Shown piece by piece: positions 6,852 through 16,500 of a stretch of DNA of 64,000 bases. The notes under the pieces are model-generated. The model did no database searches. It was not told where the DNA came from and saw nothing but the letters and a program-made list of their open reading frames with translations. The position numbers and the translations under genes are program-made. Numbering within the stretch: the stretch's first letter is position 1; every line of letters begins with the position of its first letter. This DNA comes from an uncultured Myxococcales bacterium (GTDB lineage Bacteria; Myxococcota_A; UBA9042; DTJE01), in NCBI GenBank assembly GCA_937975765.1, contig CALJUR010000033.1:1-64000 (forward strand), given 5' to 3'.

Positions 6852-8480
6852 TCATCGATCCCCCGTCGAGGCCTTCCCCCCGGACCACCCCCCGCGCAAC
6901 GACGGCGGCAGCCAGCGCGCGAACGGCCCCGCGGCGGGGCGCCGGGCGAACGGCGCGGCGGCGTCGATTCCCGCGCCGGCCTTGACGCTGACGGCCTCGC
7001 GGGTACCCGAGACGACGTGCCACGACCGGCCCGCCAGCGCCACCGATCCGCCCTGCGCGGTCGCCGCGGACACGTGTCCCAGCACCCGCCCGGACGCGGC
7101 ATCCACCACGGCCACGGTGCGGGTGTCCCCGATGGTGCTGTGGATCCGGCCCTTCTCGCCCAGGTCCATCAACTCCGTCGAGGCGACCATCCGGTCCATC
7201 GCGGCGGTCTGCACCATCCCCTCGAACACCAGGTGGTCCAGGATCGCCTCCAGGTCTTGCCGCGGTCCCAGCACGGACAGCATCTCCAGCAGTTCCGCAC
7301 GCGGAACGCCGCGCCGCCTCCCGAACAGGATCGAGAACGCCTGCTGCACGGCCACGCCGGGGTCGGCCTCGCCCTCCACCGCCGGCATCTCGCCCGCCGC
7401 CGCCGCCGTTGCCAGCGCCTCGAAATGCGCCCGGTCGCCCGGCGCCTCGGGCACGCACACCGCGCGCATGCCCGACTTCCGCCGGCACCCGCGCCCGACC
7501 CGCTGGGCGAACGACGCCACCGAATCCGGCGCGCCCACCAGCACCACCGCATCGATGTTGCCGACGTCCACGCCCAGTTCCATCGTCGTGGTGCACGCCA
7601 GCAGGCCGGCCTCCCAGCGGCGGAAGGCCTTCTCTACGTCCTCCCGCTCGCGCTTCGACAGCGAGGCGTGGTGGACCATCACGCGCTCCCTCGGCCAGGG
7701 CCCCAGCGATGGCAGCAGGCGACCGACCTCCTCGGTCCGCTTGCGGGTGTTGCAGAATACGATGGCCTTGGTCAGCCCGTCCCGGCGCAGCGCCGCCAGC
7801 GCCGCCTTTAGGTCGTCCACGACCTCGACCGCGACCGGCCGGGTCGCGCCGCCCGTCAGCACCGCCGCGTCCACGCCCAGCAGCCGCCGCCCCAGCCCGG
7901 CCGGGTCGGCCACCGTCGCCGACATCGCCACGCGCTGCGGCGTCCGCCGGCAGTGCCACCGGGCCAGTCGCTGCACCAGCACGCGCATCTGGTCGCCACG
8001 GGAGGTCCCGTCCAGCAGGTGGGCCTCGTCGATCACCAGGGCGCGCACCCCGGCGAACCGTTCCGCGTGCCGGCACAGCAGGCTGTCCAGCGACTCGGGC
8101 GTCGTGACCAGCACGTCGGCCTCGGCACCCGCGATGTCGGCGGGGCGGTCGCCGGTGCGGACCACGACCCGCAGGCCCAGGCCTCCGCACGGCTCCGCGA
8201 TGCGCAGTTCCAGGTCGTTCGACAGGGCGCGGGTCGGCACGACGTACACGATGCCGGGCGCGCCGGCCCGGTCGTCCAGCAGGCGTTCGCACAGAGGCGC
8301 CAGGACGGCCTCGGTCTTGCCCGAGGCGGCCGGTGCCACCACGACCGCGTCCATGCCCTTTGCCAGCGGCGGGATGGCAGCCAACTGGATGGCGGTCGGG
8401 GCCGGGAAGCGCGACAGGAAGGGCCCGAAGGCCCGCGGCAGGGCGGTCTTGACGGCCTGGCGCTCCTGCGTCGATCCCAC
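6852..8480 (-). CDS. Lhr/BrxHI-like DEAD/DEAH-box helicase
   Basis: A 542-residue superfamily 2 helicase. Motif I is APAASGKT (49-56), Ia PTRALSNDL, Ic TTPES, motif II DEAH (151-154), motif III SAT (187-189), IV VFCNTRKRTEE, V TTTMELGVDVG and VI QRVGRGCR (326-333). The layout is close to the Lhr core, but it is shorter than Lhr or BREX BrxHI and has an uncharacterised C-terminal 200 residues. The GTG start at 8480 has GGAGG 4 nt upstream. It is the last gene of a leftward set with two BrxC/BrxD-type ATPases, separated from them by 210 bp holding a repeat element. Inferred role: nucleic acid unwinding or remodelling with the ATPases. Confidence 0.85.
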   Translation of the reverse strand: MGSTQERQAVKTALPRAFGPFLSRFPAPTAIQLAAIPPLAKGMDAVVVAPAASGKTEAVLAPLCERLLDDRAGAPGIVYVVPTRALSNDLELRIAEPCGGLGLRVVVRTGDRPADIAGAEADVLVTTPESLDSLLCRHAERFAGVRALVIDEAHLLDGTSRGDQMRVLVQRLARWHCRRTPQRVAMSATVADPAGLGRRLLGVDAAVLTGGATRPVAVEVVDDLKAALAALRRDGLTKAIVFCNTRKRTEEVGRLLPSLGPWPRERVMVHHASLSKREREDVEKAFRRWEAGLLACTTTMELGVDVGNIDAVVLVGAPDSVASFAQRVGRGCRRKSGMRAVCVPEAPGDRAHFEALATAAAAGEMPAVEGEADPGVAVQQAFSILFGRRRGVPRAELLEMLSVLGPRQDLEAILDHLVFEGMVQTAAMDRMVASTELMDLGEKGRIHSTIGDTRTVAVVDAASGRVLGHVSAATAQGGSVALAGRSWHVVSGTREAVSVKAGAGIDAAAPFARRPAAGPFARWLPPSLRGGWSGGKASTGDR

Positions 8481-8502
8481 CGTTCCTCCAGGTTGATATC
8501 CA

Positions 8503-8682
8503 GTGGGCCCGGGGCGACTCCGGCTGCGTCCGGAGTTTCCTGCGGAAACCCGTCGACTCCGCCTGCGTGCTCGGGCGGGCCCCAGGCGGGGGACGAGGCC
8601 CCCGCCCTACATTAGGTGCGCCCGCCGCGACCACGGCGCTCGTGCTGCCTGGGCCTGTAGGGCGGGGGCCCCGCCCCCCGCC
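8503..8682 (+). repeat. Long intergenic repeat, copy A, with hairpin repeats
   Basis: The gap between helicase and ATPase genes holds one copy of a roughly 100-bp element: GACTCCGGCTGCG, the hairpin GTTTCC-TGC-GGAAAC, GACTCCGCCTGCG and TGCTCGGGCGGG. It runs into a short G/C hairpin repeat at 8585-8611, with another at 8657-8682. Related copies lie at 26408-26520, 58904-59040 (inverted) and 18834-18890 (inverted, partial). No coding potential stands out. Confidence 0.85.
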
Positions 8683-8690
8683 GTCCCCGC

Positions 8691-10202
8691 CTACCCGACG
8701 CCTTCCAGGATGATCGCCTCGATGTCGCCCTGCGGGAAGAAGCGCGCGTAGTCCAGCGCCTCGACGGCCGCCTTGATGAAGCCGCGCGTGGACGACACCC
8801 GGTCGGCCGTCGCCAGCAGCCGGAACACCCGGTCCCGCACCTTCGCGTCCAGGTGCACGCCGTAGCACGCCTCGTAGGTCGCGTGGATCTTCCAGAACAG
8901 TGCCTTCAGCGAGTCCATCCCCAGCACGTCCAGTTCGACGCGTCCGATCGTCTCGCGGGTGCGCCGGAACTCGTCCTGCAGCGACCCGGGCGTCAGCGCG
9001 AAAGCCACCTTCATGCGGCACGGGATGCCCGCGGTGTACCGCGCCGGGTTGTGGCCCGAGTACAGCAGCCGCGTCCGGTCGCCCAGCGTGACCTCCTCGC
9101 GGACGAACCCCTCCTCCAGCAGGTCCGGGTCGTCGTTGGCCGACAGCACCAGCCCCCGGAAGAAGTTCACGCCGCGCAGCGCCTGGTACCGGTACAGCAC
9201 GTTGCGGGCGATCTCGGCCTCGTCCAGCAGCACCGCCAGCCCGCTCATGCCCAGCACGTCGGCCGCCGCCAGCGACAGCGACGACAGCAGGTTCACATAC
9301 AGGTTCGCGCAGGTGCTGTAGTCGTGCAGCGTCGGCCGCCCGTCGTCCCCGCGTCCCAGCGCCTCGACGTGCTCCCAGTCCTCGGGGTCCGCCTTGTGCG
9401 CCGCCACCTTCTTCAGGAACGGCCCCAGCAGCCAGTGGTCACCCAGCACCTCCGCCCAGTTCGGCCGCATCGCGACCGCCGTCAGGAATCCCCGGAAGTC
9501 CACCGGCTGCCCGTCCACGTGCGCCCGGAAACCCTGGCATAGCCGCCGGTACGCCTTCTTCGGGAACGCGGCCGACGCCTCCGACGGGTCGAACCCGGCG
9601 ATCGCCACCGCGAACCCCATCGACTCGGCCTCGCGGGCCATGAACGACAGCAGGTGGCTCTTGCCGGCGCCGTACTGCCCCTCGATCAGGATCGCGCCCT
9701 CGGCTTCGTCCCGCAGGAAGGTCCGCAGGGCCTTCACCTCCGCCTCGCGCCCGACCGTCCAGTCCTCGATGTGGCGTGCCGGCACGATGCCCAGCCGGAA
9801 CGACTCGATGGCGGTCGCGTCGCGCACGGCACGCCCCGCCTTCGCCGGCCGGAACGTGGGTCGATCGTGCTTGCGGGGCCGCCTGGCGTCGGGCGCGGCG
9901 GGCACCTCCGGCAACGGCTCGGGCTTCTGCGCTCCGGCCCACGGAACCGGGGCGGGTTCGCCGGTCAGCAGCCGAAGGATCGCGTCGAACGAGGTGGCAG
10001 TGTGGTGCGGCTCCTCGGGCGCGGCCGGGCCGTCCACCAGCCGCAGGCCGCCGTGTGCGTGGGACAGTTCCTTCGCGGGGACCCACAGGCTGAAGGCCCC
10101 GAAGGACACGCGGACCTCGAATCCCCCGATCCGCGTCCCGTTGACCGTCCCCTTCCCGTACGCCGGGTGGGTGACGGCATCACCCTTGCGGAAGGTCCCC
10201 AA
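8691..10202 (-). CDS. BrxC/BrxD-type P-loop ATPase with N-terminal SH3-like domain
   Basis: A 503-residue ATPase of the BREX BrxC/BrxD (formerly DUF2791) family. Residues 1-50 form a small SH3/KOW-like module (KGDAVTHPAYGKGTV ... VRVSF) like the tails of UvrD/PcrA. A Pro-rich linker follows to about 125, then IVPARHIEDWTVGREAEV typical of the family, Walker A GQYGAGKS (175-182) and Walker B LAVLLDEAE (322-330). It overlaps the preceding ATPase gene by 23 nt, so the two are probably co-translated. No PglZ, PglX or Lon-like BREX gene is nearby. Inferred to load or power the helicase of the same set. Confidence 0.82.
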   Translation of the reverse strand: MGTFRKGDAVTHPAYGKGTVNGTRIGGFEVRVSFGAFSLWVPAKELSHAHGGLRLVDGPAAPEEPHHTATSFDAILRLLTGEPAPVPWAGAQKPEPLPEVPAAPDARRPRKHDRPTFRPAKAGRAVRDATAIESFRLGIVPARHIEDWTVGREAEVKALRTFLRDEAEGAILIEGQYGAGKSHLLSFMAREAESMGFAVAIAGFDPSEASAAFPKKAYRRLCQGFRAHVDGQPVDFRGFLTAVAMRPNWAEVLGDHWLLGPFLKKVAAHKADPEDWEHVEALGRGDDGRPTLHDYSTCANLYVNLLSSLSLAAADVLGMSGLAVLLDEAEIARNVLYRYQALRGVNFFRGLVLSANDDPDLLEEGFVREEVTLGDRTRLLYSGHNPARYTAGIPCRMKVAFALTPGSLQDEFRRTRETIGRVELDVLGMDSLKALFWKIHATYEACYGVHLDAKVRDRVFRLLATADRVSSTRGFIKAAVEALDYARFFPQGDIEAIILEGVG

Positions 10203-11481
10203 GTCCGTCTCCGTCGGGCTCGCCGGTGCCTGCGGCCAGCATCTGGCGCGCGAAGTCCTCGTCCACCGTCACGCCCTTCGCCAGCCGCAACGAGTGCAGC
10301 GCCCGCACCAGGCCCTGCACGAACAGCCGCTTGTACCCGATGTCGCCGAACGCGCGCTCGGCCGCGGCATCGGCCAGCAATCCCACCAGCCGGGTCTTCA
10401 CGTCCAGCGGGAACTCCTTGCGGTACGCCGTCTCGTAGACGCCGGTCAGCTTGTTGCCGATCTCGGTCAGCAGCGTCCGCGGCTCGCGCGCCATCCGGTC
10501 CAGCCGGATCGTCACGCCCGTCGGGTTCGTGAAGTCGAACACCGTCTGGATGCGCTGCCGCAGCGCCTCGTAGGCCGGGCTGCGCCCCTCCACCAGGAAC
10601 TGCTCGTTCGGGACCGCGTAGAAGACCATCACGTTCGCGAAGGCCGAGGCGCCGCACTGGTCCACCAGTTCGCGCAGGTTGGCCAGCATCATCTCCTTCT
10701 GCTTCGAGGTCATCGCGCCGGCCTGTTCCGCCTCGTCGAACAGGATGATCAGCCCGCGGAAGCGCAGGTTGCGGATCCACGTCACCAGCGACCGGATCGT
10801 CGCGAACGCCTGCCCGCGCTCGATCGGCTGCAGGATGCCCGCCCCGCGGTGCGCCACCCGGTCGTATCCGTCCACCGTCAGGTACTGCAGCATCCGGTCG
10901 AAGGTGTCCGGGTCGTCCTGGACCAGCGCCTCCAGCGCCAGCCGCACGGCCCGCCCGAAGTTCGGGTTCTCCAGCCCGCGCGTGCTGTCGGCCGCCACGG
11001 CGGCCACGCGCTTCCTCAACTCCTCGCCCCGGTGACCCTCGGCCGCCAGCGCCTCCACCAGCCCGGCGTACACGTTCTTCAGGAACGCGCCCAGGCCGCG
11101 CTCGGCCCCGCCCAGCAACTCGTCCGGCGTCAGCGGCCGCATCAGGTTGACCGCGATCGACCGGTACACCTTGTCCAGCCGGTAGAACGGGGACGTCTCT
11201 GCCGACAGCGGGCAGTACGCGACCAGGAAGTCGTTGCGCCACGCCAGTTCCCGCACGCTGTACAGGAAGTGCGTCTTGCCGCCGCCGTACGTGCCGACCA
11301 CGACCTTGAACGACGACCCGCCCTCGCGCAGGAAGGACCGCAGGTAGTCCTCCTCGATCACGCGCAGGTAGCCGTCCAGGCCGGCGGAGAAGAACTGGAA
11401 GCCCCACTCGGGCGGGGTGCCGGACGAGCCGACCACCTCGATCACGTGGCGGGCCTGCCGGGACGTCAGGGTATCGAGCAT
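10180..11481 (-). CDS. BrxC/BrxD-type P-loop ATPase, second paralogue
   Basis: A 433-residue ATPase. Walker A is GTYGGGKT (63-70) and Walker B LIILFDE (244-250), with PSD-like FYAVPNEQF and MAREPRTLLTEIGNKL downstream, as in the BrxC/BrxD family. It lacks the N-terminal SH3-like module of its neighbour, and the two are divergent paralogues, which suggests a hetero-oligomeric ring or pair (inference). GGGAGG precedes ATG 11481. It starts 13 bp after the alpha-helical protein gene and overlaps the next ATPase gene by 23 nt. Confidence 0.84.
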   Translation of the reverse strand: MLDTLTSRQARHVIEVVGSSGTPPEWGFQFFSAGLDGYLRVIEEDYLRSFLREGGSSFKVVVGTYGGGKTHFLYSVRELAWRNDFLVAYCPLSAETSPFYRLDKVYRSIAVNLMRPLTPDELLGGAERGLGAFLKNVYAGLVEALAAEGHRGEELRKRVAAVAADSTRGLENPNFGRAVRLALEALVQDDPDTFDRMLQYLTVDGYDRVAHRGAGILQPIERGQAFATIRSLVTWIRNLRFRGLIILFDEAEQAGAMTSKQKEMMLANLRELVDQCGASAFANVMVFYAVPNEQFLVEGRSPAYEALRQRIQTVFDFTNPTGVTIRLDRMAREPRTLLTEIGNKLTGVYETAYRKEFPLDVKTRLVGLLADAAAERAFGDIGYKRLFVQGLVRALHSLRLAKGVTVDEDFARQMLAAGTGEPDGDGLGDLPQG

Positions 11482-11494
11482 CGTGCCTCCCGCC

Positions 11495-12340
11495 TCAACC
11501 GGCCGACTTCACGAACGAGGCCGTCGCGTATTGCGTGCCGTCACCGCTGCGCCCCCGCGGGACCCACAGGTGGTCCTCGGGCCGCCGCGTCTGCGCCATC
11601 GTCGCCACGTCCAGCCGCAGTTCGCGGTCGCCGTGCCGCCGCGTCTTCAGCCGCGCCATCGCGCAGGCGAATTCCACGCGGCCATACGGCGTGAACGTTT
11701 CGCGGCGCGGGTCTGCCAGGAAGGCGGGCCGCTGGCGCCGGAACGCCACCTCGGCCAGCAGCGCCGTCAGGGGGACCCGTTCGCCCTCGGCCACCCCGGC
11801 CCGCACGGCGCACGTGCGGTATGCCGCGTGCAGTTCCGCCAGGAACACCGCCTCGTCGAACTCGCCGCCCAGCAGGTTCCGGTCCATCTCGACCGCCTTC
11901 GCCGCGATCGCGGCCGCCTCCAGCGGGCAGTCGGCCAGCCGCTCGTGCCTCGGCCCGAACCACAGCACGCACCGCCCCTTGGGCCCGAACGCGAACTCCA
12001 GGGTCAGCACGCCCGCCCGCAGCATCGGCAGGTGGCCCTCCGCCTTGATCCCGACCTTGGCCAACTCGGTCGCGACCGCCCCGGCCAGCAGAGCCCGTTC
12101 GCGCTCCAGGGCCGCACGCGCCGCAGCGCCCTTCGCGGCCAGTTCCTCCCGGATCGCCGCCGCCGGCGACTCGATCGTGCCGATCTTCTGCAGGGCGGCC
12201 ACCGCGGCATCGGCGGACTCGGCGATCGTCGCCGGCGCGGCGCCCTCCTTCGACAGGACCTTCGCGGCCGACTCGACGGCCTTCGCCGCGGCCTGGACGG
12301 CCTTCGCCGCCTTCAGGAACTCGGGGATCCGCTCGGCCAT
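11495..12340 (-). CDS. Alpha-helical protein heading the ATPase/helicase set
   Basis: A 281-residue protein that I cannot assign to a named family. Residues 1-130 are Ala/Glu/Lys-rich helix (AAKAVQAAAKAVESAAKVL and similar), likely coiled coil. The C-terminal half is a compact domain with FDEAVFLAELHAAYR and VPLTALLAEVAFRRQ, a pattern resembling winged-helix modules of other ATPase-linked proteins (weak resemblance). GGAGG lies 6 nt before ATG 12340. It heads the leftward set of two BrxC/BrxD-like ATPases and a helicase, 74 bp after the pseudouridine synthase gene on the same strand. Possible target recognition or adaptor subunit (inference). Confidence 0.75.
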   Translation of the reverse strand: MAERIPEFLKAAKAVQAAAKAVESAAKVLSKEGAAPATIAESADAAVAALQKIGTIESPAAAIREELAAKGAAARAALERERALLAGAVATELAKVGIKAEGHLPMLRAGVLTLEFAFGPKGRCVLWFGPRHERLADCPLEAAAIAAKAVEMDRNLLGGEFDEAVFLAELHAAYRTCAVRAGVAEGERVPLTALLAEVAFRRQRPAFLADPRRETFTPYGRVEFACAMARLKTRRHGDRELRLDVATMAQTRRPEDHLWVPRGRSGDGTQYATASFVKSAG

Positions 12341-12414
12341 GGGACACCTCCAGCCCGTGCACGAAGGCGCAGGCGCGCGGGAGTATAGCGGATTGCGAAC
12401 GCGGGCGGACCTGC

Positions 12415-13491
12415 CTACCCTTCGATCCTTGCCTGGGACAGGGCCTCGCGCCAGGTTTCCCCGAACACCGCGTCCAGGACGGTGCGGAAGTCGCGCGGCG
12501 GCGGGGCGAACACCTCGATGACGCGGCCGTCCGACGGGTGGGCGAAGCGGATGCCCCACGCGTGCAGGGCCTGCCGCTGGATCCCCTTCAGCGCCGTCGC
12601 CTCGGCGTCGGGCTGGCTGCCGGGGCGCGGGTAGGCGCGGCCGTACACGTGGTCCCCCACGATCGGGTGGCCTCCCTCCGACAGGTGCACGCGGATCTGG
12701 TGCGTGCGCCCCGTCCGCGGCCGGGCCAGCACCAGAGCGCACAGGCGGCCCCGCAGGATCGTCTGGTACTCGGTCACCGCCTCGCGATCCGAGGCCACGC
12801 GCCCGGTGAACTGCTTGCGGTCTCCCGGCCGCCTCCCGAAGGACGACCGGATGACCCCCCGGTCCGGCATCTGCGCGCCCAGCACGATCGCCAGGTAGGC
12901 CTTGCGGATCGTGCGGTCCTTGAACTGCGCCGACAGGGCCGCATGCGCCGCGTCCGACTTGGCCAGCAGCAGCACCCCCGACGTGTCCTTGTCCAGCCGG
13001 TGCACCAACCCGGGCCGGTCCTCGCCCCCGATGACGCTGAAGGTCCGCCCCGACGCGACCAGTTGGTTGACCAGCGTCCCCGACTGGTGGCCCGCCCCGG
13101 GATGCACGACGGTCCCCGGCCGCTTGGCGATCGCCAGCACGTCGTCGTCCTCGTACAGGACGTCCAGGTCGCCCCCCGGCTGCGGCACCAGCCCGGCGCG
13201 CGCCGGCGGCGGCGGCGGGATGCGGACGTGCAGCAACGCCCCCGCGGCCACCCGGAAGCCCTGGGGCCGCTTCCGGCCGTCCACCCGGACCTCGCCCAGT
13301 TCGATCAGGCGCTGCGCGGCCGACCTCGACACGCCGGGCACCAGGGCCGCAACGGTCATGTCCAGCCGCATGCCGTCACGCACTGCGTCAACGATGACGT
13401 CGTGTTCGGCGGGAACACCCCCCCCGTCCGCTCCCTCGGTCGCGGTCGTCGTCGGGGTCCCAGGTTTGATTCCGGCGCGGGATTCCGCCAT
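12415..13491 (-). CDS. rluD: RluA/RluD-family pseudouridine synthase
   Basis: Isomerises uridine to pseudouridine in rRNA. The 358-residue protein has an N-terminal S4 RNA-binding domain (MRLDMTVAAL, SRSAAQRLIELGEVRVDG) and a catalytic domain with the HRLDKDTSGVLLLAK block that contains the catalytic Asp. TGRTHQIRVHL and HPIVGDHVYG complete the fold. About 30 unstructured residues precede the S4 domain. RluD (23S helix 69) is the most likely family member by architecture, but RluC-type specificity cannot be excluded. Divergent from the kelch lipoprotein gene; the ATPase/helicase set follows on the same strand. Confidence 0.92.
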   Translation of the reverse strand: MAESRAGIKPGTPTTTATEGADGGGVPAEHDVIVDAVRDGMRLDMTVAALVPGVSRSAAQRLIELGEVRVDGRKRPQGFRVAAGALLHVRIPPPPPARAGLVPQPGGDLDVLYEDDDVLAIAKRPGTVVHPGAGHQSGTLVNQLVASGRTFSVIGGEDRPGLVHRLDKDTSGVLLLAKSDAAHAALSAQFKDRTIRKAYLAIVLGAQMPDRGVIRSSFGRRPGDRKQFTGRVASDREAVTEYQTILRGRLCALVLARPRTGRTHQIRVHLSEGGHPIVGDHVYGRAYPRPGSQPDAEATALKGIQRQALHAWGIRFAHPSDGRVIEVFAPPPRDFRTVLDAVFGETWREALSQARIEG

Positions 13492-13535
13492 GATTCCGCA
13501 AGATAGACTGCACTCTGGACAGGGTCAAGGCGAGG

Positions 13536-16500
13536 ATGGGCCGGTCAAGGGAAAGGGATGGCGTTCCAGGGGTTCCGGCATGGGCCGGCCTCCTCCCGGT
13601 GCTTGTCCTCGTGCTGCTGGCGGGCTGCGGCGGGGGAGGGGCGTCCGCCTGGAAGGCCGCCTGCTCGTCCCATTCCGATTGCGGGCCCGGCTACTGCATC
13701 GATGGCCAGTGCTCCGACGCGGACGGCGACCCGGACCTGGACGGGCTCTCCACCGCCGACGAGGTCCGCCTGGGCACGGACCCGCTGGACCCCGACACCG
13801 ACGGCGACGACCTGGCGGACGGGGCCGAGGTCGGGGCCGACCCGAAGGCCGCACCGGACTACGACGGCGACGGCGTCATCGACGCCCTGGAGAGCGCCGC
13901 TGCCGACCGCGACGTCGACTGCCTGGCCGACCAGTTCGACCCCCGCGACGACGTCCCGGACGCGACCTCGCCCGAGATCGCGTTGCACCACTGCCGGACC
14001 CTGGGCGTGTGCGGCCTGCACGTGGACCGGATCTCCGCCACCTGCAACGGCGGCATGCCGAAGTGCGACTACTCCGACGTGCCGGGCTGGCGCGCCCACC
14101 ACATCGATTGCACCCTCGAACCGGCCGCGTGCCCCGAGGATCGCTGCGACGGCCTGGACAACGACTGCGACGGCCAGACGGACGAGGGGTTCTCGCTGAA
14201 CGGCATCCCCCTGGGCCGGCCGTGTTCGGCGCCGGGTCGCTGCGTGGCGGGCATCGTCGAATGCGCCGCCGGGGACCCCTCGCGGACCCTGTGCTCGTCG
14301 GGTCCCGGCGGTTCCTCCGACGCCTCGCAGGCGGAGGTCTGCAATTCCCAGGACGACGACTGCGACGGCGACACCGACGAGGACATGGCCTTCATGGATC
14401 TGCCCCTGGGGCACGTGTGCTCGGGGCGCGGCGAGTGCGGGCCCGGCGTGGTCGAATGCCTTCGCGACGGGACCGCCGGCTGCTCGTCCGAGGTCGGGGG
14501 TTCCGCCGACAACGCCCGTTCGGAAACGTGCAACGGGCGCGACGACGACTGCAACGGCCTGACGGACGACGATGTGGACTTCGGGGACGTCACCGAATTG
14601 TGCCCCCCGAAGGGCGTCTGCGCCGACTGGCCGGGGCGCATCGCCATCCGGTGCGTCCAGGGCCAGCCGCGGTGCGACTTCTCCGCCGTTCCCTCCTGGT
14701 CCGGTGCCGAGGAGACCCTCTGCGACGGGAAGGACGACGATTGCGACGGCCTGCTGGACGAGGCGAAGGCGTTCCAGTTCCTGGACCCCATCCTCGGCTG
14801 GCGCACGATCGGGCAGTCCTGCGGTACCGGGGCCTGCGCCGGCGGCCAGGTCCGGTGCTCGCCCGACGGCCTTTCCGGGGCCTGCTCGACCTCCGGCATG
14901 GCCCTGCCCGAGGTCTGCAACGGGCGGGACGACGACTGCGACGGAGGGGTGGATGACGGCCTGGTGCTGGCCTGGGCCGGCGACGCCCTGCTGGCCGACC
15001 CCGGCGAGCCCCCGCCCCGCGCGCTGGCGGCCGTCGCCTGGGTCCCCTCCGGCATGTCCGGGCTGTGGATCTACGGTGGCGTCGCGCGGCTGGAGGGCGA
15101 TTCGCAGGTCGTGCAGGCGCACTCCGACCTCTGGCGGTTCGACCCGGTCTCCCACCGGTTCCAGGCGCACGGCCTGGGTCCGCCGGGTCCCCGGGCCGGC
15201 GCGCGGCTGCTGCTGGACGAGGCGAATTCCCGGCTGCTGCTGGTCGGAGGCCGCCTCGATTCCCGGCCCTCCCGGCTTTGGGCGTTCGACCTCGTCGGCC
15301 AGCAGTGGTCGGAGGTCGGTCCCGACGTCCGGCAGGACGGGGTGCTGGCCGCGGTGCTCGATCCCGGCACGCGGGACCTGCTGTTCCTGCGCATGAACCC
15401 GGACGAGGGGCTGGCGGTGCTGGCCCGGGTGGCCGCCTCCGGCGACGCGTTCGCCGGGGAGGTCGTGACGACCTTGGCCTTCCGCCAGGATGCCGCCGGG
15501 GCGGCCGACCCCGCGACCGGGCGGTTCTACGTGGTCGGGGGCCAGGGCGGCGCGGCGGTGGACTCCGAGCAGGCCTGGACCGTTTCCGCGACGGGCAAGG
15601 TCCAGGCCCTGCCGACCCGGACGGTCCTCGCGCCGCGCTCCCGGCACGGCATCGTCGTGCTGCCCGACGGCAGCCTGCTGGTCGTCGGGGGCACCCAGCA
15701 GGGGACGGGCGACCAGGTCATGGACTCGTTCATCCTGTCGCCGGGGCCGTCCGGGGACGACTGGCGCACGATCGCGGTGGCGACCCCGCCGGGCGGTTCC
15801 GTTTCTCTGCCCTCCCTCTGCGCGTCCGGCGACTCGGCCTGGCTGGTGTCCGGCCTGCAGAAGGACGGTTCCACCCTGCGCCAGGTGCTGCGGTTCGACC
15901 CGTCCGCGAAGAACTGGTCTTCCGAGGTTCTCACCCGCCTGCCTCCCCCGCGCCTGGACGGGTTGCTGGCGGTCTTCCCGAAGCAGCGGGCCGCCCTGCT
16001 GATCGGGGGCGTCGGGTCCACCCTGACGGCGGAACGGCTGCTGACCGACACCTGGCGGTTGTCCCTGGACAGCCTCGCCTTCGAGCCGATCAGCGCCCCC
16101 TGGTCCCCCCTGAAGTTCCGACAGGGGGCGTCGGCCCTGGACGAGTCGCGCGGGGTCTTGTATCTGCACGGCGGCGCGCCTGACGCATCGGACGGCCAGC
16201 CGCAGGATCGCCTGCTGGCCCTGCGCCTGGACCCGATGGACCTGAAGAACCTGGGGCCGGGACCCGGGCGGCGGACGGGGCACGCGATGGCCTGGACCGG
16301 CGACTCCCTGGTCCTGGTCGGGGGATCCGACGCCGACGGCCCGCGTGCCGACGCATGGCGCTGGACCGAGGCCGACGGCTGGTCGGCGCTGCCCGGGACC
16401 GGCCGCGCCGGCAGCGGCCAGGCCGTCCTGTGGGACGGGGCTGCCGGCCGGGTCGTCGCGATCGGGGGCACCGCGGCGGGCGACGTGGACGCCCTGGACC

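Noticed and set aside
6852..12340. A complete BREX system
   Set aside because: PglZ, PglX, BrxA/B and Lon-like genes are missing; only the ATPase and helicase parts resemble BREX.
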